Shown here: positions 1 through 7,530 of the stretch, in pieces
Position numbering within the stretch: position 1 is the first letter of the stretch
Layout: each line of letters begins with the position of its first letter
NCBI GenBank assembly: GCA_030998015.1
Contig: JARWMV010000125.1
Coordinates: 1 to 42,588, forward strand
Source: Ceratorhiza oryzae-sativae
Taxonomy: Eukaryota > Basidiomycota > Agaricomycetes > Cantharellales > Ceratobasidiaceae
Direction of reading: 5' to 3'
DNA: 42,588 nucleotides
Position numbers and translations under genes: made by a program
The notes under the pieces: generated by a model
Told to the model about the DNA's origin: nothing
Databases searched by the model: none
What the model saw: the letters and a program-made list of their open reading frames with translations, nothing else

Positions 1-93
1 GCCAGGGCCGCCTTGGCTTGATTATTGACCTTAAGGTCAATATGAGCCAAGCTTGCTTGGCTTAAGCCAAGGCGTTCGCAGGCGTGCACGGGT
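1..93 (+). repeat. GC element family B, copy B1 (3' part only, at window start)
   Basis: Contains GCCAGGGCCGCCTTGGC, the long-loop form with ATTGACCTTAAGGTCAAT, and the end GCGTGCACGGGT. The window's right end lies in the same family in inverted orientation. Confidence 0.9.
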
Positions 94-273
94 CATATTT
101 GACACTATTTCTTGTATTCTACTTAAACCATCCTCGGTTAAATGGTCTTTGTTTTTAACTAAAGAGATTATTTCAGAGAAATCTGCGAAATCTAAACTTT
201 TAATTCCTTGTACTTGATAATTATTAAAAAATGGAATAATGACATTTGCAATGTCAGATAATTTTCTTACAGC

Positions 274-445
274 CCGCGCGCGTTAGTTGCTGGTGGGACT
301 TGTCCCACCAACCAACGTGAGCAATCGCAACCGTTTGCGATTGCTAGTGCGCGGCATAATATCGATATTTAGCCGCCGGCTGAAAATGACGAACGGTCGT
401 CATTTTCTACGAGGGAATCTTTAGGATTCCCTCTAACGCCGGCGG
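274..445 (-). repeat. GC element family A, copy A1 (172 bp)
   Basis: Two-lobed element: lobe 1 bounded by CCGCCGGC/GCCGGCGG with stems GAGGGAATC/GATTCCCTC and GAAAATGACGA/TCGTCATTTTC; linker with AATATCGATATT; lobe 2 bounded by CCGCGC/GCGCGG with stems GCAATCGCAA/TTGCGATTGC and GGTGGGAC/GTCCCACC. Flanked by ACAG on both sides. Confidence 0.95.
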
Positions 446-809
446 ACAGGTCTATCTTTATAATTAAAAATTACTCCACAGTCGAAAAATTTGGCTAGAT
501 TTTCAATCAAATCAGTATCTCTGGAATTTAATCCCACTGAAAAGCCAGGATCGACTCTATAACCTATTTTGTGTTTACTATCTTTGCTTACATGAGCAAA
601 GAAAGATCCGTCACCGGACACGAAACCTGCAACCCATAAAGGATTCAACTCTTCGGTAACTCTGACGATTTCTCTGTCTAAAATCACACTGCTACAAGAT
701 TCAGCTTGAGATTCATTTAATATGTTAGCCAGTTCTGTTGTTAATCCTAAATTCAATTTGGATTTAAGAATTAAAATTCTAATAAATCCTTACCTGTTTA
801 AGTGTTCTT

Positions 810-981
810 CCGCGCGCGTTAGTTGCTGGTGGGACTTGTCCCACCAACCAACGTGAGCAATCGCAACCGTTTGCGATTGCTAGTGCGCGGCATAATATCG
901 ATATTTAGCCGCCGGCTGAAAATGACGAACGGTCGTCATTTTCTACGAGGGAATCTTTAGGATTCCCTCTAACGCCGGCGG
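810..981 (-). repeat. GC element family A, copy A2 (172 bp)
   Basis: Flanked by GTTC on both sides; splits a LAGLIDADG gene between its two domains. Confidence 0.95.
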
Positions 982-1105
982 AGTTCAACTATTGAACTAA
1001 ATAAATTAAAATCAACTCGTTTTTGAGTCATTAAAATGAATTCTTTGAAATGAGGAATTATTATTTCATTTAAATCTTTAACTCTAGTTACAACATATTG
1101 TACCC

Positions 1106-1277
1106 CCGCGCGCGTTAGTTGCTGGTGGGACTTGTCCCACCAACCAACGTGAGCAATCGCAACCGTTTGCGATTGCTAGTGCGCGGCATAATATCGATAT
1201 TTAGCCGCCGGCTGAAAATGACGAACGGTCGTCATTTTCTACGAGGGAATCTTTAGGATTCCCTCTAACGCCGGCGG
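1106..1277 (-). repeat. GC element family A, copy A3 (172 bp)
   Basis: Splits the first LAGLIDADG domain of the same gene. Confidence 0.95.
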
Positions 1278-1738
1278 ACTTTATCTATTTTTATTCGCCC
1301 TACTTCATTAAAAAATGATTTTATTCTCAATAAAATATCTAAATCTTTTATGTGCAATGCAATAGAAAAAGTAGGCTGTAATTCCCATCCTATTTTTAAT
1401 TTATCATTTTTATGACATGAAACTGAAAATGAGGATTCTGCGTCTGAGAAACCTGTTACGAACCAAGGGTCTAGTGTATTATGAGAATTAGTAGTATAAT
1501 TTGATATAGCCCTTTTATTAATATGGTTCTTGTATTTATTATTGGTCATTAGAAAGACCCTAGCAAACAAACCCAAGAAACGGTTTTCCCCTATTAGTTC
1601 ATTGTACATTTTACCTACGATATTTAGTGTCCAATAGTATAAACCTGCAAATAGAGCAGATGCTGCTCCCATTGATGAAATAACTTGTTTAGTGTTTGTT
1701 GTTAACAGCCACATATTCTTTTATTGGCTATTTATTTT

Positions 1739-1994
1739 CATACCCCCGCGTAGGGTCAACCAGCATTGTATTTATATATAAATACATGCTGTTGACCCGA
1801 GGGGTATGGTTATCGAGGCCGCGTTCGCGGCGAGGTATTGCGAGGTACCCTGGAACTTTAAGTTCCAGGGTACCTCGGAATCAGACGCCGCGCGCACGCC
1901 AGGGCCGCCTTGGCTTGATTATTGACCTTAAGGTCAATATGAGCCAAGCTTGCTTGGCTTAAGCCAAGGCGTTCGCAGGCGTGCACGGGTCATA
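1739..1994 (+). repeat. GC element family B, copy B2, with flanks CATA / TATG / CATA
   Basis: Lobe 1 CCCCCGC...GAGGGG with loop TTTATATATAAA; lobe 2 GAGGCCGCG to GCACGGGT. CATA at 1739-1742 and 1991-1994, inverted copy TATG at 1805-1808. Carries the nested GGTACCCTGGAAC hairpin found at the palindrome axis. Confidence 0.92.
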
Positions 1995-2379
1995 TTGACG
2001 CTGGTGCTGAAAAGCTTTCTGGTTGTTTTTATCTCTTTTATGTAAAATGGGGATAATTATTAATTATCCCCATATTTCCTCTTAATATGTGCCAACTTCA
2101 TAAATCCTTGATGATCAGGTGGTAGTTAAATAACCAGACATAAAATCCCACTACATTTTGGAATTCGTCAATCCAACAGGCATTACAGCTAAAGGTATTA
2201 AGGTCTAAAGGGGTTCTTAACTTAATCGAGTGATTTGGACACAATTCCTCGGCCAAGCCGAGAAAATTATGCCATTTTTACCATTTTGATCTGGGCATTT
2301 AACTTATAGAGGAAGAATTTTCCTGTAAACTGCTGTGCAGGCCTGGGCAGCTGCATAGCGTGCTGCGAACATGCTATAT
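1992..2379. other. cox1 downstream region, no gene recognised
   Basis: Intergenic or 3' UTR sequence after the cox1 stop. It contains an AT-loop hairpin (ATGGGGATAATTA with its complement, about 2047-2073) and, at 2346-2367, one diverged unit of the 23-bp GC motif that is amplified twelve-fold at 16771. No tRNA or rRNA could be supported. Confidence 0.5.
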
Positions 2380-2862
2380 TTAAGATTGCACGGGTAACAT
2401 ATTAAATGCGTGGAATGGTGTTGGACTAGCCAATGCCCATTCTAATGAACTAGCTACTTGAGATTCGTTATTAAATTCTTGACTTGAAGTAAAGTAAGAA
2501 GGGATTGCCCATGGGTTGTTTGCGACTACTTTACCATTTACGAATGTATCGTAAATAATATAACCAAATAGAACTGTAGAGAAAACAGATATGATTGATC
2601 CATAACTTGAAATCGCATTCCAGGCGGAAAATGCATCTGGGTAATCAGGGATTCTTCGTGGCATTCCAGCAAGGCCTAGGAAATGTTGAGGAAAAAATGT
2701 TAAATTAACCCCCGAGAACATTGTCCAGAAATGGATTTTTCCTAGTAGTTCATTATATGTTTTACCTATGATTTTAGGTGTCCAATAGTAGAAACCTGCA
2801 AATAGGGCGAATACTGCCCCCATTGATAGAACGTAGTGGAAGTGTGCTACCACATAGTATGT
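2380..2862 (-). CDS. cox1: cox1 3' terminal exon (cytochrome c oxidase subunit 1)
   Basis: The exon encodes the C-terminal part of subunit 1 of respiratory complex IV, an inner-membrane haem-copper oxidase. Read on the minus strand from ACA (Thr) at 2862 it gives [16 protein letters not shown], the universally conserved segment with the two His of HFH that bind haem/CuB-side ligands, then helices XI-XII and [15 protein letters not shown], ending [15 protein letters not shown] and TAA at 2380. About 160 codons are present out of roughly 530; all upstream exons are absent from the window. The exon start was set where the D|TYY codon boundary meets an intron ending in G. All Trp codons are TGG. 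Confidence 0.95.
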   Translation of the reverse strand, partial: TYYVVAHFHYVLSMGAVFALFAGFYYWTPKIIGKTYNELLGKIHFWTMFSGVNLTFFPQHFLGLAGMPRRIPDYPDAFSAWNAISSYGSIISVFSTVLFGYIIYDTFVNGKVVANNPWAIPSYFTSSQEFNNESQVASSLEWALASPTPFHAFNMLPVQS

Positions 2863-3110
2863 CTTTTTGATTTATTCGAGTATTTGACTACTCTAGGGTT
2901 GCTATCCTTACGGATAGGATCGGACCATATTTTACAAGAAATGTAGACGGATCATTCATTTCTTGTTGTCACGTGTGGCCTCTACGGAGTCCTTAATTTT
3001 CCCAATTAGAGCTCTTACTAGAGTTCGGGAAATTAAGGTTCCCACGGTATTATCTGACAATTGTACCAACTGTTCTACGCTCTCAATAGAACATTGTAGA
3101 CTTCACCGTT
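2863..3110 (-). other. Group I intron core upstream of the cox1 3' exon
   Basis: On the minus strand the 3' half of a group I catalytic core is recognisable: an R-like stretch with GGACTCCGTAGAGGCCACACG-type sequence near 2975-2995 and an S-like AATATGGTCCG near 2923-2933 that can pair as P7, then a terminal G before the exon. Only these core elements were identified by eye; the full fold was not drawn. Confidence 0.6.
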
Positions 3111-3244
3111 AGCATTAGGATCGCGAGGTGCGACACTAATACCGGAAGAATGAACCCATTTCTCCCACAGTAACAAGACAACACGACACATACTTATTCG
3201 AAATAATCTTTCGATCGATCTTTGAAAACCTTACTATCCATTAC

Positions 3245-3416
3245 CCGCCGGCGTTAGAGGGAATCCTAAAGATTCCCTCGTAGAAAATGACGACCGTTCG
3301 TCATTTTCAGCCGGCGGCTAAATATCGATATTATGCCGCGCACTAGCAATCGCAAACGGTTGCGATTGCTCACGTTGGTTGGTGGGACAAGTCCCACCAG
3401 CAACTAACGCGCGCGG
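3245..3416 (+). repeat. GC element family A, copy A4 (172 bp)
   Basis: In cox1 intron, orientation opposite to A1-A3. Confidence 0.95.
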
Positions 3417-3419
3417 GCT

Positions 3420-3581
3420 AATTGATAATATTTAGAGCCTTGGAGTAGATTTGTACAATGATCAATGACTCGTCCAGTCCCAGCAGCACTAGCTACAGAG
3501 AATTCATAAAGAGGATAACCACTTACTTTCCCAGTTTTGTTGGAAATAGTAAGATGATGAAACAGCAAGCGGCAAATGTAA
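3420..3581 (-). other. Open fragment downstream of the LAGLIDADG stop, unidentified
   Basis: One minus-strand frame stays open for about 50 codons and reads [19 protein letters not shown] and then [17 protein letters not shown] before meeting element A4. I do not recognise the family. It could be the remains of another intron protein or a chance frame in intron sequence. Confidence 0.3.
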
Positions 3582-3670
3582 ACTAAAGACCTAATTTATA
3601 CATCATCATTCGTGGCATTTTTGGTGCACAGATTTTTTGCAAAATAGGCAATGATTTTCTCGGAATAGAT

Positions 3671-3842
3671 CCGCCGGCGTTAGAGGGAATCTGAAAGATT
3701 CCCTCGTAGAAAATGACGACCGTTCGTCATTTTCAGCCGGCGGCTAAATATCGATATTATTCCGCGCACTAGCAATCGCAAACGGTTGCGATTGCTTACG
3801 TTGGTTGGTGGGACAAGTCCCACCAGCAACTAACGCGCGCGG
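3671..3842 (+). repeat. GC element family A, copy A5 (172 bp, diverged)
   Basis: Carries private substitutions (CTGAAAG loop, ATTATTCCGC, GCTTACG), unlike the otherwise near-identical family. Confidence 0.95.
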
Positions 3843-3925
3843 ACCTTTTCTAGTTTGGTAAACAACACATTCTAGGTCCCAATTACTATTCATAGCTTTA
3901 ACTAAAAGATCTACCTCTTCCCCTC

Positions 3926-4061
3926 CGCGCTCTTTGATCGCCCGCAGGGCGGCCTAAGCGCGGAGGGCTCAACTAATCGATGATTTGCGAAGGCAAATCT
4001 ACACCCTGCCTAGAGAACTGCGCTTTAGCGCACGTCTTGGCAGGGGTATCGATTAGCTGGG
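3926..4061 (+). repeat. GC element family D, copy D1
   Basis: Two lobes: CCTCCGCGCT/AGCGCGGAGG, and CTAATCGAT/ATCGATTAG enclosing GATTTGCGAAGGCAAATC and the 43-bp CCCTGCC hairpin. Confidence 0.9.
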
Positions 4062-4166
4062 TTTAGTAAAACTTTGTGTATTAAGAGTGACTCTTTGACT
4101 TATTTTGTTATAATCCCCGTCGTCGCAAATTAAAAAGGCCAAACCAATAGGTGTCAATAATTCTCC

Positions 4167-4338
4167 CCGCCGGCGTTAGAGGGAATCCTAAAGATTCCCT
4201 CGTAGAAAATGACGACCGTTCGTCATTTTCAGCCGGCGGCTAAATATCGATATTATGCCGCGCACTAGCAATCGCAAACGGTTGCGATTGCTCACGTTGG
4301 TTGGTGGGACAAGTCCCACCAGCAACTAACGCGCGCGG
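4167..4338 (+). repeat. GC element family A, copy A6 (172 bp)
   Basis: Between VIP-type and LLTP segments of the cox1 intron endonuclease. Confidence 0.95.
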
Positions 4339-4380
4339 GTGGAACAATTTTTCTACCATCTTGGTAAAATAGATCGTAAT

Positions 4381-4594
4381 AATGCCCCCGCTCTATCGGC
4401 TAAAATCTTAGGTGTAACCCAAGATTTCAGCCGCCCTGCCTAGAGAACTGCGCTTTAGCGCACGTCTTGGCAGGGGTAATAGAGCGGAGGGTCAACGACC
4501 CGTGGGCATTGTTAACGAGGCCGCGTTCGCGGCGAGCCGCGCGCACGCCAGGGCCGCCTTGGCAAGCCAAGGCGTTCGCAGGCGTGCACGGGTC
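4381..4594 (+). repeat. GC element family B, copy B3, with nested 43-bp hairpin
   Basis: Lobe 1 uses the CTATCGGCTAAAATCTTAGG type stem and carries the CCCTGCC...GGCAGGGG hairpin (4434-4478) nested in it. Followed directly by A7. Confidence 0.92.
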
Positions 4595-4815
4595 CCGCCG
4601 GCGTTAGAGGGAATCCTCAGATGAGGTAGCCTTGACCATGAGTCTCATGGTCCAGGCTACCTCCCATAAAGATTCCCTCGTAGAAAATGACGACCGTTCG
4701 TCATTTTCAGCCGGCGGCTAAATATCGATATTATGCCGCGCACTAGCAATCGCAAACGGTTGCGATTGCTCACGTTGGTTGGTGGGACAAGTCCAGCAAC
4801 TAACAACGCGCGCGG
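4595..4815 (+). repeat. GC element family A, copy A7 (221 bp, with nested hairpin)
   Basis: Long form: a 50-bp hairpin GAGGTAGCCT...AGGCTACCTC is nested in the loop of the first stem. The GTCCCACCAG part near the end is rearranged (GTCCAGCAACTAACAACG). Abuts B3. Confidence 0.95.
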
Positions 4816-4952
4816 AAGCAGGGTAATGAAAAAGTAGTAAAGTAAATAGAACTATACTCTTTGCCAGTTATTTTGTTTGCTTTTCGGTTAATTATTTTGG
4901 GCTCTTGTCGACAATAATCTTGGAATTTATCCCAAAGGTAGTTTAGATAGTC

Positions 4953-5174
4953 CCGCCGGCGTTAGAGGGAATCCTCAGATGAGGTAGCCTTGACCATGAG
5001 TCTCATGGTCCAGGCTACCTCCCATAAAGATTCCCTCGTAGAAAATGACGACCGTTCGTCATTTTCAGCCGGCGGCTAAATATCGATATTATGCCGCGCA
5101 CTAGCAATCGCAAACGGTTGCGATTGCTCACGTTGGTTGGTGGGACAAGTCCCACCAGCAACTAACGCGCGCGG
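4953..5174 (+). repeat. GC element family A, copy A8 (222 bp) abutting B4
   Basis: Long form followed head-to-tail by B4; lies at the junction between single-copy sequence and the palindrome. Confidence 0.95.
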
Positions 5175-5342
5175 GGCCCCCGCTCTATCGGCTAAAATCT
5201 TAGGTGTAACCCAAGATTTCAGCCGCTAAAGCGGAGGGTCAACGACCCGTGGGCATTGTTAACGAGGCCGCGTTCGCGGCGAGCCGCGCGCACGCCAGGG
5301 CCGCCTTGGCAAGCCAAGGCGTTCGCAGGCGTGCACGGGTAA
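5175..5342 (+). repeat. GC element family B, copy B4, at left edge of palindrome
   Basis: The mirror copy begins at 42551 and is cut by the window end after 38 bp. Confidence 0.92.
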
Positions 5343-5709
5343 TATTCTTAAAAAAGCAGGCAGTAATTTAGGGATAAAAATGTCACCAGAGACTAGGGCG
5401 AAAATGAGTGAGGCTAAACTTGGAAAACCAAGTCACAGAAAAGGACTTAAAGGTTTAGAAGCTTTCACAGCAGAATCTTTACAGAAAATGAGTAATAATA
5501 GTGGCATGAGAAAACGTGTGTTTGTATATAGCTCAGCTCATGTATTATTGTTTCCTCCTTTTCTTAGTGTTAAATCTTGTGCTTCAAGTTTAGAGTTATC
5601 TAGATACAAAGTAAGTAGAGCTTTGGATAAAGATCTAGTAGTAGAAACATACATCTTTGTATCCAACATTCAAGACAAATGGGATAACTCAATATTAAAC
5701 CCTGCCTAG
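5343..5709 (+). pseudogene. GIY-YIG endonuclease C-terminal fragment (NUMOD3/NUMOD1), rnl intron
   Basis: The frame enters from element B4 with KKAGSNLGIKMSPETRAKM, continues SEAKLGKPSHRKGLKG (NUMOD3-type DNA-binding repeat), then VFVYSSAHVLLFPPFLSVKS and LELSRYKVSRALDKD, which resembles the NUMOD1 helix-turn-helix tail. The catalytic GIY-YIG half is missing, cut off by B4. The stop (TAG, 5707-5709) lies inside a 43-bp GC hairpin (5700-5742) that has replaced the natural end. It sits just upstream of a group I core, as expected for an intron-encoded endonuclease. Confidence 0.75.
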
Positions 5710-5742
5710 AGAACTGCGCTTTAGCGCACGTCTTGGCAGGGG
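5700..5742 (+). repeat. Solo 43-bp GC hairpin
   Basis: CCCTGCC...GGCAGGGG with inner GCGCTTTAGCGC. The same hairpin is nested in B3, B13 and all D elements. Mirror about 42151-42193. Confidence 0.9.
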
Positions 5743-6117
5743 TAATAATTCTAACCCCCTTCAATATAAATTGTATGTGGCTAAATAATCTCACCCCAGA
5801 GGGGAATTGAAAAGGCGTGACCACTGGTTTTCTTTATTTGTGATGTCAAATAAAGATTAACTGTGCACTTGGCATAGATCAGTGAATAGCCATTATATGC
5901 GGGGAAATTCTTTTGTGTAGCTAGTATTCATTAACATACTCATAATGCGAATCAATATAAGAAATATCCGCAAGCCCTGGTTGGTAATTTAATATAAATA
6001 AATTACCTTGGGCTTCAGAGACTACATGGCTCGAATTGATTTACAAAATTAGTTTGAAGATATAGTCCATTTTTGATTTAATCAAAATTTTAACGATCGA
6101 AGATCGTATCCTAAATG
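5743..6117 (+). other. Group I intron 3' core before rnl exon
   Basis: R motif CTTCAGAGACTACATGG (6012-6028) and S motif GAAGATATAGTCC (6055-6067) form the P7 signature of group I introns. The right-arm copy reads ACTATACATGG with two extra bases, the usual form of R, so the left copy may carry a 2-nt deletion in the catalytic core. The intron is taken to end at G6117. Confidence 0.7.
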
Positions 6118-6264
6118 ACGCTAGGGATAACAGGCTGATAGTCCGCGAGAGTACATATTGTCCGGACTGTTTGGCACCTCGATGTCGACTCATCCTATCC
6201 TCCGGGTGCACAAGCTTGGAAGGGTTCGGCTGTTCGCCGATTAAAAGGGTACGCGAGTTGGGTT
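6118..6264 (+). rRNA. rnl: Large-subunit rRNA exon, domain V (peptidyl transferase region)
   Basis: ACGCTAGGGATAACAGGCTG, GTTTGGCACCTCGATGTCG, GGCTGTTCGCCGATTAAAA and GGTACGCGAGTTGGGTT match the universally conserved domain V sequence around the catalytic centre, corresponding to about E. coli 2440-2585. Homology stops at GGGTT, a region where fungal rnl introns are commonly inserted. Upstream and downstream rRNA are absent. The exon is preceded by a group I core and followed by sequence unlike rRNA. Exact exon ends are estimates. Confidence 0.92.
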
Positions 6265-6600
6265 CGGCTGTTGGATTTAATACGACAAGGCCCTCTTTTT
6301 ATCCAGCCAAAGCGCAGTTTTTCATCTTTGGGGTACTGAGTTGGGGGAGTTACTATCTTTTGGCGACACTAGTAAAAACAGTTAAAATTTTTATAGAATT
6401 AGTACCGCTATAATTATAAGACTGTCAGGGAATGGACAAATTTTCTTCTTTGAGAAATCAATTACAATTGAACTCAGTGAAAGGCAATTTACATTAACTG
6501 CCACAGACTGGGTCACTGGTGGGCAGTATATTATTATATCGTAATATTTAATATAAAATATATTGTTTAATGTACAGTCGAAATAGAATTTTTTCTATTG
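6265..6600 (+). other. Intron sequence between rnl and cox2 exons, probably chimeric
   Basis: Only 336 nt separate an rnl exon from a cox2 exon. The 3' part has a group I P7-like pair, CACAGACTGGG (6502-6512) with TACAGTCG (6572-6579), and ends in G before cox2. The 5' part follows the rnl exon directly. One explanation is a 5' intron half belonging to rnl joined to a 3' half belonging to cox2. Confidence 0.55.
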
Positions 6601-6996
6601 CACCAATGGTATTGGTCATATGAATACTCTGATTTTATTAACGAAGACGGAGAAGCCATTGAATACGATTCATATATGGTTCCTGAAAGCGACCTAGAAG
6701 ATGGGCAATTAAGATTACTTGATGTTGATAACAGAGTTGTTGTTCCTGTAGACACACACATCAGATTTATTGTAACAGCTACAGATGTAATTCACGATTT
6801 TGCTGTACCATCATTAGGTCTTAAAATAGATGCAGTTCCTGGTCGATTAAATCAAACTTCAGTTCTTGTTCAACGGGAAGGTGTGTTCTACGGGCAATGC
6901 TCTGAAATCTGCGGAGTATACCATGGATTCATGCCTGCAGTAATTGAAGCTGTGTCACTAGAAAAATACCTAGTGTGGCTTGACAGCCAATACTAA
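6601..6996 (+). CDS. cox2: cox2 3' exon (cytochrome c oxidase subunit 2)
   Basis: The exon encodes the intermembrane-space CuA domain of complex IV subunit 2. It begins at [12 protein letters not shown], the aromatic segment that carries electrons to the core, and contains [14 protein letters not shown] (CuA His), PGRLNQTSV, and the CuA loop [15 protein letters not shown] with both Cys, Glu, His and Met. It ends [13 protein letters not shown] with TAA at 6994-6996. The two N-terminal membrane helices (about 100 codons) are missing. A common cox2 intron site precedes GHQWYW. A second copy of the last 21 codons and 3' UTR lies at 11208-11273. Confidence 0.96.
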   Translation, partial: HQWYWSYEYSDFINEDGEAIEYDSYMVPESDLEDGQLRLLDVDNRVVVPVDTHIRFIVTATDVIHDFAVPSLGLKIDAVPGRLNQTSVLVQREGVFYGQCSEICGVYHGFMPAVIEAVSLEKYLVWLDSQY

Positions 6997-7244
6997 TTAG
7001 TACTGGCTAATTCTAGATATTGTATAACGAAACATTAATCCCCTTCTGGATTTACATTAAATCAAATAAAAGAGACCATAAATCCTAGGTATACCAACCT
7101 GGCAAAATTGGGTTTTCTAAGAATCTAAAGATTCTGAGAGTCCTATAAAATTTTGACTAGTGTTAGATTTGTGGAGTCTTTAGGAAGTTCATTTCCTATT
7201 GGCTGCCTGTCGTACTTAAAACAGTATGGCACGGCGTTGGTTTA
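6997..7244 (+). other. cox2 3' UTR and spacer before nad2
   Basis: The first 40 nt after the cox2 stop resemble the sequence after the second cox2 tail (11274-11310), both with TATTG(T)ATAACGAA. No other gene was seen. A frame in phase with nad2 is open from about 7166, so a start upstream of 7245 cannot be excluded. Confidence 0.5.
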
Positions 7245-7530
7245 ATGCTTTTTGCTAGTACAATTATTTTTATCTTAGCCAATGCGCTACCTTCTCTTCG
7301 AACATCTCAACTATTAATACGAATAATAGCTATTGACCCCCCAAACTAATGCAGCTACGCTGCATTGTTTGGGGGGGCAATAGCCCCCCAATACGCTGCA
7401 ACGCATTGGGGGTCTATTGTATTACTTTATGTCGCAGCACTTTATAGCAGTGTTGTTTATATTCAGTCAATTGGATTTGGCATAGGTGCCCTTAGTGAGT
7501 TATTCGATAATTTTTCTTCTTCACAATACT
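7245..7530 (+). CDS. nad2: nad2 5' exon, interrupted by an 84-nt GC insert
   Basis: ATG 7245 starts MLFASTIIFILANALPSLRT and RIIA, then after the insert IVLLYVAALYSSVVYIQSIG and GFGIGALSELFDNFSSSQ. This matches the hydrophobic N-terminus of NADH dehydrogenase subunit 2 (complex I membrane arm), including the YIQSIGxGIG motif and a Q-ended block. A double-hairpin insert adds 84 nt between Ile 7332-7334 and Ile 7416-7418, keeps frame, but contains TAA at 7347-7349. The exon then runs without a stop into an endonuclease frame; its true end near 7530 is estimated. The remaining three quarters of nad2 are absent. Confidence 0.75.
7330..7419 (+). repeat. Double-hairpin element inside nad2 coding sequence
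   Basis: CTATTG (7330-7335), hairpin 1, CAATAG (7375-7380 region), hairpin 2, CTATTG (7414-7419). The central hexamer is the reverse complement of the two flanking ones. Hairpin 1 has the AATGCAGC/GCTGCATT-type loop shared by all DHEs here. Mirror copy 40471-40560. Confidence 0.9.

Larger units (their letters stand above)
94..1714 (-). pseudogene. Two-domain LAGLIDADG endonuclease fused to degenerate cox1 exon
   Basis: On the minus strand the frame opens at 1714 with SSMGAASALFAGLYYWT and MYNELIG, a diverged copy of the cox1 stretch at 2862-2700 ([24 protein letters not shown]). It runs straight into a LAGLIDADG first domain (DPWFVTGFSDAESSFSV, 1483-1433). Element A3 (1106-1277), then A2 (810-981), interrupt it. 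A second domain follows (LWVAGFVSGDGSFFAHV, 642-592), broken by A1 (274-445), and the end is lost in B1 at the window edge. Between the domains a TAA at 790-792 replaces an expected Glu-like codon in HLNR-x-GF. The protein is almost certainly not made whole. Confidence 0.85.
3583..4950 (-). pseudogene. LAGLIDADG homing endonuclease in cox1 intron, cut by four GC inserts
   Basis: Minus-strand pieces form one recognisable LAGLIDADG gene: 4950-4816 (YLWDKFQDYC to FSLPC), 4383-4339 (YYDLFYQDGRKIVP), 4166-4062 (ELLTPIGLAFLICDDGD), 3925-3843 (EEVDLLVKAMNSNWDLE) and 3670-3583 (SIPRKSLPILQ to MYKLGL, then TAG). The gaps hold A7 plus B3, A6, D1 and A5. The N-terminus is missing because the piece ends at A8 (4953), beyond which the palindrome begins. 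Such proteins cut intronless alleles and spread the intron. With the inserts in place no long reading frame survives. Confidence 0.85.

Noticed and set aside
1..93. Window start as a true telomere with terminal inverted repeat
   Set aside because: Both window ends lie in a family that also occurs many times internally, so a repeat-caused break is the simpler reading; the termini cannot be judged from this sequence.
2000..2380. Possible tRNA or SSU rRNA in the cox1 downstream region
   Set aside because: Stem-like patches such as TTGGA/TCCAA exist, but no cloverleaf with a proper T-arm and anticodon arm, nor any universal rRNA block, could be built.
274..5174. Regularly recurring repeat family A as a possible CRISPR array
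   Set aside because: Copies are 172-222 bp, occur in both orientations, are separated by gene fragments of very different length, and the setting is a mitochondrion.
5707..5709. TAG read as Leu, as in some chytrid mitochondria
   Set aside because: The recognised exons contain no internal TAG, and TAG ends several endonuclease genes at the expected C-terminus (9298, 15711, 3583), so it behaves as a stop here.
6118..6140. TAGGGATAACAGG as an I-SceI recognition site
   Set aside because: The match is simply the conserved rRNA sequence; it continues as CTGATA, not the GTAAT needed for the full site.
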